A stretch of DNA of 20,512 nt, from contig JANMJD010000515.1 of assembly GCA_031371195.1 (NCBI GenBank), forward strand, positions 1-20,512, given 5' to 3'. The notes beneath the pieces were generated by a model, which saw nothing but the letters and a program-made list of their open reading frames with translations, made no database searches and had not been told where the DNA came from. The translations under genes and the position numbers were made by a program. Shown in pieces: positions 1 through 7,530 of the stretch (within the stretch, counting starts at the first letter, position 1; every line of letters begins with the position of its first letter). This DNA comes from JANMJD01 sp031371195. GTDB taxonomy: Bacteria > Actinomycetota > Acidimicrobiia > Acidimicrobiales > Ilumatobacteraceae.

Positions 1-130
1 AACTCTTTCCTCCTGTTTTACTTTCTCCAGAATTTCGTATTTACCACCCCCCCCACCCACCCCCCCCCCAAATACCCCCCCTTCATCTTGCGGTTTTTGC
101 CGGGGGCGGGCCCCGGGCCCCCCCACGACC
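1..130. other. Low-complexity contig-end sequence
   Basis: The first ~60 bases are pyrimidine-rich and T-rich. They are followed by long C runs (about 46-80) and alternating G/C homopolymers (about 100-124). Nothing else in the window looks like this, and no credible coding frame crosses it. Ordinary high-GC sequence resumes at about 130. The likeliest explanation is poor or mis-assembled sequence at a contig edge. A natural low-complexity tract is possible but less likely. Confidence 0.6.
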
Positions 131-196
131 ACACTCACATCAACGGCTTGTTCAACGAGCCTGTCGGCTCAGACGAGCCACAGCTTCTTGAACGCG

Positions 197-1378
197 TCAG
201 CCATGTCGGACGGATTCCAGTCGCCGCCCTTGGCATGGATGGATGGCATCGGCGTCCTTGGCCGTCGTGACGATCCACGTCGGCAGCGGAGCGAAGGGCC
301 GGTGCATGGTAATCAGGTCGGCCGGAGCCGTACCCGTCGCCAGACGAGCGGCCGCATCGACCATCAGCCATGCCGCGTACGCCTTCGGGTCGGCGGCCCA
401 TGCCTTCATCGTTCCGGCCGAGATCTCGGGCAGATCGAAGTCGCTGAAGTCCTGGCCGACCTGGGTGACCTGCTTGTCGAGGCCGGCGGCCTGCAGGGCG
501 GCAGTGACGCCACCGGGCAGGTCACCGAACGAGTACATCACGTAGTTGAGCTTGGCATTGGACTGCAACTGCGAGGCGATGGCCGCCGGCACCTTGCCAC
601 CGATGAGATCGTCGAGCGACACGTTGAGTTCGGTGAACGTGCAACCGGCGCAGCTCTTGGTGAGCTCGGCCTTGACCGCATCGGACTCCGACTTGAGCAC
701 CGGGAAGTCGTTGATCGTCACGAACAGCATGTTCGCTGCGCCCTTCGAGTCGACGATCACCCAATCGGCCATGACCGGACCGGACTTCTCGACGAAGCTG
801 GTGTCACCGCACTGGGTGAGGATGTTCGAATCGATGCTCGGCTCGTCGGTTGCGTAGCAGCTGAGGATCGGAACGCCCTTGGCCTTGGCCGCGGCGGCGA
901 GGTCGGTATATGTCGCCGCGGGCGAGCCGGTGATGGCGATGTAATCGGCACCGTTGTCGAGTGCCTGCTGCATGGCAGCGGTCGGATCGGCACTCTTCGA
1001 CGGGATGATCTGGAGTTCCCATCCGATGGCGGCCGTGGCGTCCTTGAATCCGGGCGTCAGATAGTTGGTGCACGTCGGGACGTCGCACTCCATCCAGGCG
1101 ATCTTCTTCTTCGGTGCCTTCGACGGCAGCGGCACGGTCGGAGCGATACCGGTGGGCTCGGTGATGAACGGCTTGACAGCGGCCTCGACGGCCGCCATGT
1201 CACCGCCGCCCGAAGCAGCTGCGTCCGTGGCGGCCGGAGCGGCGTCGGTGACCGCAGCAACGGCTGCCTGGGTCGTCGCAGTACCTGCGGCGTCCGTCTT
1301 ACTGCTGCTTCCGCAGCCGACGGCCAGGAGCGCCCCGCATGTGAGCGCGGCGATCGAATACCTCAATGACGATTTCAT
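197..1378 (-). CDS. Sugar-type ABC transporter substrate-binding lipoprotein, C-terminus frameshifted
   Basis: Predicted extracytoplasmic solute-binding protein of the periplasmic-binding-protein type 1 (sugar/Peripla_BP_4) class, which would capture a ligand for an ABC importer. It has an N-terminal signal peptide ending in a lipobox-like LLAVGC with Cys22 as the lipidation site. A Ser/Ala/Thr-rich linker (about residues 23-65) follows, then the two-lobed binding domain, including a YIAITGSPAA segment. The ATG at 1378 has a GAGGGGGA ribosome site about 9 bases upstream. The frame as read ends in an unlikely Arg-rich tail at 197. Removing one ATGG unit at 235-246 restores an ending that reads AKGGDWNPSDMADAFKKLWL and one further Val, with a stop at 169. 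That ending is typical of the family. No permease or ATPase gene is visible; they may lie beyond the left edge. Family assignment is strong, the ligand is unknown. Confidence 0.85.
   Translation of the reverse strand: MKSSLRYSIAALTCGALLAVGCGSSSKTDAAGTATTQAAVAAVTDAAPAATDAAASGGGDMAAVEAAVKPFITEPTGIAPTVPLPSKAPKKKIAWMECDVPTCTNYLTPGFKDATAAIGWELQIIPSKSADPTAAMQQALDNGADYIAITGSPAATYTDLAAAAKAKGVPILSCYATDEPSIDSNILTQCGDTSFVEKSGPVMADWVIVDSKGAANMLFVTINDFPVLKSESDAVKAELTKSCAGCTFTELNVSLDDLIGGKVPAAIASQLQSNAKLNYVMYSFGDLPGGVTAALQAAGLDKQVTQVGQDFSDFDLPEISAGTMKAWAADPKAYAAWLMVDAAARLATGTAPADLITMHRPFAPLPTWIVTTAKDADAIHPCQGRRLESVRHG
235..246. repeat. Three tandem ATGG units causing a frameshift
   Basis: Three consecutive ATGG tetranucleotides lie inside the substrate-binding protein gene. 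Two units would keep the frame and give the natural C-terminus ending at 169. Three units shift it by one base. This is either replication slippage or a sequencing error, and it lies close to the poor-quality left end. Confidence 0.8.
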
Positions 1379-1404
1379 TCGGTGAAGTCCCCCTCATGTG
1401 ATGA

Positions 1405-1460
1405 GCCGACGTCTCGCCGGTTCATTAATCATGAGGAATATTACGAGATCAAACTAATCG
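1405..1460 (-). promoter_or_regulatory. AT-rich putative promoter of the binding-protein gene
   Basis: This 56-base stretch is far richer in A/T than its surroundings and lies just upstream of the binding-protein start. On the minus strand TTGATC and TTAATG are separated by 18 bases, a weak -35/-10 pair. A small inverted repeat (TCAT-5-ATGA) overlaps the -10 and could be an operator. Supported only by composition and weak motifs. Confidence 0.3.
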
Positions 1461-1461
1461 G

Positions 1462-1483
1462 CGCAAGCCCATCGGGGCTGCGG
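1462..1483 (-). terminator. Hairpin after the Rieske/small-protein unit
   Basis: An inverted repeat with arms GCAGCCC and GGGCTTGC around a CGAT loop (minus strand) sits 11 bases after the stop of the 69-residue gene. A single bulged T extends the stem to about 8 pairs. The minus-strand sequence that follows is T-rich (GATTAGTTTGATC). It would separate the Rieske unit from the downstream binding-protein gene. The T tract is short, so this is tentative. Confidence 0.4.
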
Positions 1484-1494
1484 CTAGTCGACGC

Positions 1495-1704
1495 TCAGTC
1501 TTCGAGGCGCACGAGGCGATGGTGGATGACCTTCGGCCCGGCGATCCAACCGCACATCTGCGGGTCGGCCTCGAAGATGTCACCCTCGATCCAACTGCCG
1601 TCCGTCCGGAACAGACCCGTCGCCGAATCGAGCGTGACCCGCACGTTGCCGGCACCGTCCTGCTCGTAGAGCGCCTTCGAAAATGGGTGGACCATGCCGA
1701 GCAT
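1495..1704 (-). CDS. 69-residue protein translationally coupled to the Rieske oxygenase
   Basis: A small protein beginning MLGMVHPFSKALYEQDG and ending VIHHRLVRLED. I do not recognise a named family. Its ATG shares one base with the TGA stop of the Rieske gene (TGATG), so translation is probably coupled and the two proteins are likely made together. Codon use is of the normal high-GC coding type. Visible features are a His-Pro-Phe near the start, an acidic middle (EGDIFEADPQMCGWIAGPK), one Cys at position 51, and no signal or membrane segment. Possible roles are a small accessory or beta-like subunit, or a stabiliser, of the oxygenase; this rests only on position. It is easily missed because a longer spurious frame continues upstream through the Rieske gene. 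Confidence 0.72.
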   Translation of the reverse strand: MLGMVHPFSKALYEQDGAGNVRVTLDSATGLFRTDGSWIEGDIFEADPQMCGWIAGPKVIHHRLVRLED

Positions 1705-3071
1705 CAGACGACACTCCTGTGGCCTTCGACCCACTGGCCGAGCAGATCGTGGAGCCAGCGCACCTTGCTCTCCTGGTAGTTGGCCAGCGTCACCCCTGGC
1801 TTGATCGTCTGCTCGAGACCCTTTTGCACCTTGGGCATGTTGAACATGTCCTGGGAGAAGATCTTGGCGAGCATGCCCAACTCCGGGGCATCGGTCCACG
1901 CGTCGGCGATCCCCAGGTGGGTGGTCCCGGCGGCCGGCGGACGCTCCCCGCTGAACGGTGCCAGCATGAACACGTCCATGATCGCCTCGCGGTGGTTGTC
2001 GCCGTGGGGACGGAAGCGGTAGACGATGCGGTTGTACGCCCCCCATGGGTGGAAGTTGGGGAACACCGTGTAGTCGAGGTTGTCGATGAACTCGGCGTCG
2101 GACCAGTCGTCGACGGCATCGCCGACCACCGGACGCCAGCGCTCCCGGGCGGCGAACGCCGAAGCGGTGCGGGCGTCCTGACCGTCGGCGGCATGGATCG
2201 GCAGGGTCTCGTCGATGCGGATGTCCATCATGTACTGGAGGATCTCCTCGTCGGTCGGCTCCCAACCGAGCAGGGGACTGGCGATGCCTCCGGGGGTGAT
2301 CACCCGGCTGAACGTGTCCCAGATGTCGACCTGGCTGTTGACATCGCCGAGGTACGGCAGCGCCTGGGGGTGGGTGCCAGAGACGTGGAACGACTCGCTG
2401 AACGCCTCCTGGGCGATCTTCCAGTTGCACGGCACGATCTTGGCGACATGACCCTGGATGTAACGGTTGCCCAGGTCCCAGCGGCTCATGTGCTCGGGAA
2501 ACTCGCCGAGGAACTCGGCCAGCGTGCCCGCAGCAGGATCGGGGTTGATGAACACGAACCCGGCCCAGGTGTCGACCCTCACCTCGGGAAGGTGGAAGTC
2601 GTCGTCGCTGACGTGATCGAAATCCCATCGGGCCGGGACGTCCTGCAGCGACCCGTCCAGCGCCCAGGCGAACCCATGGAAGGCGCACCGGATCTCGCTA
2701 CAGCGTCCGTCGTAGTCCTTCAATTGACGGCCACGGTGGAGGCAGGCGTTGTGGAACGCCCGGATCACGCCGTCGGTACCGCGCATCACGATGAACGACA
2801 GATGGGCGATGTCGTAGACGATGTAACTGCCGGGGTGCGGAATCTGCTCCTCGCGGCAGGCGAACTGCCAGACCCGCTTCCACAGGCCCTCGATCTCGCG
2901 CAGATGCCAGTCGCGCGAGATGTACCGATCGATCGAGATGTCATCACTGCCCAGGTAGCGCGGGGATTCCTGGCGGAGCTGCACGGGCACCGGTTTGGTG
3001 TCGGTGTCGAGTAGTTCCTGGTAGGTGATCCCGGGAGATCGAGGGCCGGTCAGCTTGTCGGCTTGGCTCAT
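1704..3071 (-). CDS. Rieske non-heme iron oxygenase, alpha subunit
   Basis: Predicted terminal oxygenase that uses reductant and O2 to hydroxylate or dealkylate an organic substrate. It is 455 residues, normal for the family. The N-terminal Rieske [2Fe-2S] domain has CLH (Cys110, His112) and CAFH (Cys129, His132), 16 residues apart. The catalytic domain has FSESFHVSGTHP, giving iron ligands His229 and His234. The third ligand is probably Asp366 in IMDVFML. The residue that usually bridges the Rieske and iron sites as Asp is Glu226 here. A strong GGAGGAG ribosome site lies 8 bases before the ATG at 3071. No ferredoxin or reductase gene is in the window, so electrons must come from elsewhere. 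It is coupled to the 69-residue gene and divergent from the FAD flavoprotein. The substrate is unknown; the neighbours suggest a polycyclic or terpenoid compound. Confidence 0.93.
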   Translation of the reverse strand: MSQADKLTGPRSPGITYQELLDTDTKPVPVQLRQESPRYLGSDDISIDRYISRDWHLREIEGLWKRVWQFACREEQIPHPGSYIVYDIAHLSFIVMRGTDGVIRAFHNACLHRGRQLKDYDGRCSEIRCAFHGFAWALDGSLQDVPARWDFDHVSDDDFHLPEVRVDTWAGFVFINPDPAAGTLAEFLGEFPEHMSRWDLGNRYIQGHVAKIVPCNWKIAQEAFSESFHVSGTHPQALPYLGDVNSQVDIWDTFSRVITPGGIASPLLGWEPTDEEILQYMMDIRIDETLPIHAADGQDARTASAFAARERWRPVVGDAVDDWSDAEFIDNLDYTVFPNFHPWGAYNRIVYRFRPHGDNHREAIMDVFMLAPFSGERPPAAGTTHLGIADAWTDAPELGMLAKIFSQDMFNMPKVQKGLEQTIKPGVTLANYQESKVRWLHDLLGQWVEGHRSVV

Positions 3072-3148
3072 GGCATGTGCTCCTCCACAACGACGGCGAT
3101 CCCATTGTCATCGACGGCGGGCACCAGGGGCGAATTGATCAGGATGAT

Positions 3149-3154
3149 TAGGGT
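3149..3154 (+). promoter_or_regulatory. Candidate -10 (TAGGGT) for a leaderless FAD-protein transcript
   Basis: TAGGGT fits the actinobacterial TANNNT -10 pattern and ends 6 bases before the ATG at 3161, so transcription would begin at or next to the start codon. No convincing Shine-Dalgarno sequence lies at a good distance, and no clear -35 is seen. Confidence 0.35.
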
Positions 3155-3160
3155 TTGAAG

Positions 3161-4783
3161 ATGGACTCGCCAGCCTTTGACGTCATCGTGCTCGGGACCG
3201 GAGCCGCCGGCCTGGTCGCCGCCCTCGCCGCCGCCGAATCGGGGGCCTCCGTCGCCCTGCTGGAGAAGTCCGACCTCGTCGGCGGGACGACGGCGATGAG
3301 CGGAGGCGTCGTGTGGATGCCGAACAACCACCACATGGCCGACGTCGGGGCGACCGACTCGCGCGAGGACGCCCTCGCCTATCTGCATTCCCTCTCGCTC
3401 GGCCGGCTCGACCCCGTCTTGGCCGAGGCGTTCGTCGACAGCGGGCCGACGGCGCTGCGCTGGGTCGAGGAGCACACGCCGTGTCGCTTCTTCGTGGTCG
3501 AGGGCTACCCCGACTACCACCCCGAGCATCCCGGCGGAAAGCCCGGCGGTGGCCGCTCGCTCGACAACGAGGTGTTCAGCTACCAGGAACTCGGCCCGTG
3601 GGCGGCCAAGGTGCGCAACCAACGCGGCCCGACCCGCACGACCCTGTCCGACACCGCGCAGGGCGGTGCGACCACCCCTCCCGATCCGGCGATCATCGAG
3701 GCCCGTGACGCGGTCGACGCCCAGGGCCTGGGTCTGGCACTCGTCGGTGGGCTGCTCAAGGCCTGTCTCGACCGCGGCATCGAGCCCTTGTTGGAGCATC
3801 GCGCCGTCGGGCTGGAGACGACCGATGGCCGCGTGACCGCCGTGACCGTAGAGACGCCCTCGGGCGTTGAAACGTTCACCGCCCGGCGCGGCGTCGTGCT
3901 GGCCAGCGGTGGCTTCGAGTGGGCCCCCGACAAGGTGAACGCCTTCTTGCGGGGCCCGATGAACGGTCCGGCGTCGAACCCGGCCAACACCGGTGACGGG
4001 CTGACGATGGCGATGACCGCCGGTGCGCAGCTCAACAACATGTCGGGGGCCTGGTGGGTTCCGGTGGCTCGGATTCCCGGTGAGACCGCCTTCGGTGCAC
4101 CCCGGGTGCGCCTGGTGCTCAACGAGCGGACGCGGCCGCGCTCGATGATGGTCAATGCCCACGGACGTCGATTCTGCAACGAGGCCGGCAACTACAACGC
4201 CATGGGCGGCGCGTTGCATGCCTTCGATCCGTCGACGTTCAGTTACCCGAACAAGGAGTGCTGGCTGGTGTTCGACCACACCTACCAGCAGCAATACGAC
4301 GTGATCACGGTGCCGGCCGGTGCCGAGCCGCCCGAGTGGATGGTCACCGCCGACTCGATCGGCGAGTTGGCCGAGGCGATCGACGTGCCCGCCGACGCCC
4401 TTTGGGAGACGATCGCCCGCTTCAACGAACACGTCGCCACCGGCGAGGACCCGGAGTTCGGGCGGGGCAGGAGTGTGTTCGACCACTTCAACGGGGACCG
4501 CACCCTGCCGGGAGCGTTCAGCACGCTCGGCCCGGTGGAGGTCGCCCCATTCCACGCCGTACGGCTCGAGATCGGAGCGCTGGGTACCAACGGCGGCCCG
4601 CGTACCAACGGACGCGCCCAGGTGCTCGGCCACGACGGTTCGCCGATCCCCGGCCTGTACGCCGCCGGCAACGTGATGTCGTCACCGACCGGGATGGCCT
4701 ACGGAGGAGCCGGCGGCACCCTCGGCCCGGCGATCACCTTCGGCTACCTGGCCGGAACCTCGGCAGCCGCCGCCGGGACCTGA
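3161..4783 (+). CDS. FAD-dependent oxidoreductase, 3-ketosteroid delta1-dehydrogenase/fumarate reductase type
   Basis: Predicted flavoprotein of the FAD_binding_2 family that desaturates a ketone-bearing ring or reduces an enoyl/fumarate-like substrate. It is 540 residues. The N-terminal dinucleotide fold has GTGAAG (12-17) and Glu35 for the FAD ribose, then GGTTAMSGG (41-49). The C-terminus has LYAAGN (499-504) and a YGGAGGTLGPA FAD loop from 514. Residues matching the delta1-dehydrogenase catalytic set can be proposed: Tyr119 in YPDYH, Tyr345 after NEAGN, and Tyr514/Gly518. That match is from memory of KstD enzymes, not an alignment. I chose ATG 3161 over an in-frame TTG at 3155 because the TANNNT element fits a leaderless start there. 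It is divergent from the Rieske gene. Steroid activity is plausible but not proven. Confidence 0.88.
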   Translation: MDSPAFDVIVLGTGAAGLVAALAAAESGASVALLEKSDLVGGTTAMSGGVVWMPNNHHMADVGATDSREDALAYLHSLSLGRLDPVLAEAFVDSGPTALRWVEEHTPCRFFVVEGYPDYHPEHPGGKPGGGRSLDNEVFSYQELGPWAAKVRNQRGPTRTTLSDTAQGGATTPPDPAIIEARDAVDAQGLGLALVGGLLKACLDRGIEPLLEHRAVGLETTDGRVTAVTVETPSGVETFTARRGVVLASGGFEWAPDKVNAFLRGPMNGPASNPANTGDGLTMAMTAGAQLNNMSGAWWVPVARIPGETAFGAPRVRLVLNERTRPRSMMVNAHGRRFCNEAGNYNAMGGALHAFDPSTFSYPNKECWLVFDHTYQQQYDVITVPAGAEPPEWMVTADSIGELAEAIDVPADALWETIARFNEHVATGEDPEFGRGRSVFDHFNGDRTLPGAFSTLGPVEVAPFHAVRLEIGALGTNGGPRTNGRAQVLGHDGSPIPGLYAAGNVMSSPTGMAYGGAGGTLGPAITFGYLAGTSAAAAGT

Positions 4784-4818
4784 GCTGCTGATACCTGGGC
4801 CGGCGGAATCCGGGACCG

Positions 4819-4837
4819 GGACCGGGGGCCCGGGTCC
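4819..4837. terminator. GC-rich hairpin between convergent genes
   Basis: GGACC pairs with GGTCC, and further G/C pairs follow after one mismatch. It lies between the stop of the FAD gene (4783) and that of the VOC gene (4854). It could act on both strands, but there is no T tract. Tentative. Confidence 0.3.
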
Positions 4838-4853
4838 GATCGTGGCGTCCGCC

Positions 4854-5387
4854 TCAGCGGACCGGGTGGCGGCCGTCCCAGCCGTCGGCCGCGGCGGCGA
4901 CATCGGCGTAGAACCGGTGCAGGCGCTCGGTCGGTTCGTACAGTTCGAGCATGTGACCGTGGGTGGCGACGGCATCGATGAAGTGGAATCGCACGCCACC
5001 GCCCGATGTCGCGCTCATCGCCAGCGGCATCCCGGCGGCGGCCAGTCCGGCGGTGGCGGCATCGAGGTCGTCGACGAAGAAGGCCAGGTGATGAAGGCCT
5101 GACTCGTCGGCGGAGTACATCTCACGCACCGCCGAAGGCTCCGAGCCGTGGTCCTGCACGAGTTCGACCATGATCGATCCCCACTGCCCATAGGCCGACG
5201 AGTGGTCGAACACCCCGGGAGCGCCGCGGTACATCACCTCGGCGACCGGGATGTGGGACCGCACGAGGAACGGGCCGGCACCGAACGCCGCCGCCCAGTG
5301 CCGCGCCGCGGCGAACACATCGGGCACGGCATAGGCGATCTGCACCGGGGGGCCCAGCCCGAGGCCTAGTGCTGCGGAGTTGCCCAT
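4854..5387 (-). CDS. VOC superfamily protein (glyoxalase_4-like)
   Basis: A 177-residue vicinal-oxygen-chelate protein: a metal-dependent lyase, isomerase or dioxygenase, or a binding protein. Two beta-alpha-beta-beta-beta modules are visible. The first begins VQIAYAVPD and continues to GSIMVELVQD. The second runs from SGLHHLAFFVDD to HGHMLELYEP, with a C-terminal WDGRHPVR. Likely metal ligands by position are Gln in VQIAY, Glu in VELVQ, His in GLHH and Glu in MLELYE. The frame is open to 5789, but that upstream part is antisense to the next gene, so ATG 5387 is the start. TACGGT lies 7 bases before this ATG and no ribosome site is visible, suggesting a leaderless transcript. It is divergent from the NTF2-like gene, with 36 bases between starts. 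The substrate is unknown. Confidence 0.82.
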   Translation of the reverse strand: MGNSAALGLGLGPPVQIAYAVPDVFAAARHWAAAFGAGPFLVRSHIPVAEVMYRGAPGVFDHSSAYGQWGSIMVELVQDHGSEPSAVREMYSADESGLHHLAFFVDDLDAATAGLAAAGMPLAMSATSGGGVRFHFIDAVATHGHMLELYEPTERLHRFYADVAAAADGWDGRHPVR

Positions 5388-5394
5388 GACGGCG

Positions 5395-5400
5395 ACCGTA
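5395..5400 (-). promoter_or_regulatory. Candidate -10 (TACGGT) for a leaderless VOC transcript
   Basis: On the minus strand TACGGT matches TANNNT and ends 7 bases before the VOC ATG at 5387. No Shine-Dalgarno sequence is present. The spacing is typical of actinobacterial leaderless genes. Confidence 0.38.
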
Positions 5401-5423
5401 GTGCGCTCGGGCAAGCTGGGTCG

Positions 5424-5846
5424 ATGGATTCCGATGTACAGGCCATCATCGACGTGACCATCGCCTACACGTGGGCGCTCGACACCAAACAGTTCGACGA
5501 TCTGCGCGACGTGTTCGCCCCCGATGCCACCGCCGTACTGCATCATGTCGAGTGCCCCGACCGCGAGGCGATCATCGCCCGCATCTCGGGCGCGCTGCGC
5601 AACCTCGACGCCAGTCAGCATCTGATCGGCAACCAGCAGGTGCGCGTCGACGGCGACACGGCGACGTGCCGGTGCCAACTGCAGAGCCAACACGTCCGCC
5701 GCGGAACCGAGGGCGGCGACAACTTCATCATCGGCGGCTACTACGACGACCGCCTGCGGCGCACACCCGACGGTTGGCGGATCACCCACCGGGTGATGGA
5801 GGAGACGTGGCGCGCCGGCAACGCCGCCGTCGTACGCCGTTCGTGA
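5424..5846 (+). CDS. SnoaL/NTF2-like protein, BaiE-type dehydratase candidate
   Basis: A 140-residue single-domain cone-fold protein of the SnoaL_4/NTF2-like group, which includes scytalone dehydratase, ketosteroid isomerase and bile-acid 7-alpha-dehydratase relatives. The N-terminal helix IAYTWALDTKQFDDL precedes FAPDA, then ASQHLIGN, VRVDGDTATCRC and a C-terminal DGWRITHRV. Tyr15, Asp20 and His66 have nearly the spacing of the catalytic Tyr30, Asp35 and His83 that I recall for BaiE (5 and 46 here, against 5 and 48). This suggests an acid-base dehydratase or isomerase rather than a simple binding protein. The start at 5424 has no clear ribosome site. It is divergent from the VOC gene and ends 9 bases before the convergent unknown gene. 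Family is fairly sure; the reaction is inferred. Confidence 0.82.
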   Translation: MDSDVQAIIDVTIAYTWALDTKQFDDLRDVFAPDATAVLHHVECPDREAIIARISGALRNLDASQHLIGNQQVRVDGDTATCRCQLQSQHVRRGTEGGDNFIIGGYYDDRLRRTPDGWRITHRVMEETWRAGNAAVVRRS

Positions 5847-5855
5847 TCCGTCCGG

Positions 5856-6281
5856 TCACACCATCGCCTGCGGCCGGGCGACGTCGTTCCACAGCGGCAG
5901 GCCGGCACCCCGGCGCCCGCCCAGCAGCACGCCGACTCCGTCGAGACCGAGGACCGTTCCAAATCCGGCGACGGTGAATCCGAGTGCGTTGCTCCAGAAC
6001 AGACACGGCTGCGGCTCGGGCCCGACCCACCGCAACTCGTCGAAGTTCCAGTGAGCGACGGTTGAGACGTCGAGATCGACGGCGATCGGGAGGTAGCCGT
6101 CGTCCCATCCCTGATCACGGGCCGGCGGATCGAGGCTCATCAGATCCGTACAGCGGATGCCCAGCGCTCGAACCGAACCGTCGTTCATGGTCAGCGCAAG
6201 ATCTGCCCCGTCGTACAGCGGCTCGACCCCCATCTGCACCGGAGCGCGGTGAGAACCGGCGACGCGCCACGACACAACCAC
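5856..6281 (-). CDS. Unknown protein, about 141 residues
   Basis: I do not recognise this family. The protein is soluble, with no signal or membrane segment. It is rich in Asp, Trp and Gly, with segments such as EPLYDGADLALTMNDG, CTDLMSLDPP, STVAHWNFDELRWVGPE and LPLWNDVARPQAMV. Codon use supports real coding on this strand. I chose GTG 6281 because GGAG lies 6 bases upstream. The frame is open to a TTG at 6332, which would add 17 residues but has no ribosome site. The gene converges on the NTF2-like gene and diverges from the CurA-like reductase. It looks like a substrate-binding or lipocalin-like beta-rich protein, but that is only an impression. Confidence 0.6.
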   Translation of the reverse strand: MVVSWRVAGSHRAPVQMGVEPLYDGADLALTMNDGSVRALGIRCTDLMSLDPPARDQGWDDGYLPIAVDLDVSTVAHWNFDELRWVGPEPQPCLFWSNALGFTVAGFGTVLGLDGVGVLLGGRRGAGLPLWNDVARPQAMV

Positions 6282-6418
6282 ACCCTGCTCCACGCGCAAG
6301 ATCGTAACGGGAGCCGATCGAACGAGCGGCAATCACCACGGGATCGATCGTCCCGCGACCGCGCCGCAAGATGGCGTGACTTCATCGACCCTATTCCTCG
6401 GAAGAATTAACACGCCGC

Positions 6419-6424
6419 TATCGT
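6419..6424 (+). promoter_or_regulatory. Candidate -10 (TATCGT) for a leaderless reductase transcript
   Basis: TATCGT fits TANNNT and ends 8 bases before ATG 6433, which lacks a ribosome site. The upstream bases (6391-6412) are A/T-rich for this genome. No good -35 is seen. Confidence 0.33.
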
Positions 6425-6432
6425 CGCCGCCC

Positions 6433-7476
<1,044 letters not shown>

Positions 7477-7482
7477 CGGACC

Positions 7483-7525
7483 GGCCGTCAATGACCAGCC
7501 GTCAATGACCGGCCGTCAGATGACC
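7483..7525. repeat. Three tandem 14-15 bp repeats between convergent genes
   Basis: GGCCGTCAATGACC (7483-7496), AGCCGTCAATGACC (7497-7510) and GGCCGTCAGATGACC (7511-7525) follow one another directly. They fill most of the 54-base gap between the convergent reductase and LLM genes. The unit is not a multiple of three and no hairpin forms between units. Function unknown. Confidence 0.75.
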
Positions 7526-7530
7526 CGCCT

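Noticed and set aside
157..170. GAGCC-TGTC-GGCTC hairpin near the restored stop of the binding protein
   Set aside because: A perfect but only 5-pair stem that overlaps the natural stop codon at 169 and has no T tract; too weak and too close to poor sequence to call a terminator.
188..1369. 393-residue open frame on the plus strand opposite the binding-protein gene
   Set aside because: The protein is Arg/Gly/His-rich without any recognisable motif and mirrors a clear lipoprotein gene on the other strand; it is an antisense shadow in high-GC DNA.
1683..3014. 443-residue plus-strand frame opposite the Rieske gene
   Set aside because: The minus strand carries intact Rieske and iron motifs; the opposite frame has none and arises from G/C third positions.
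3068..4633. 521-residue minus-strand frame opposite the FAD gene
   Set aside because: The plus strand has the full FAD fold and C-terminal motif; the opposite product is low-complexity and His/Arg/Gly-rich.
7483..7525. Possible CRISPR array
   Set aside because: The units are directly adjacent with no spacers and only 14-15 bases long, and no cas gene is nearby.
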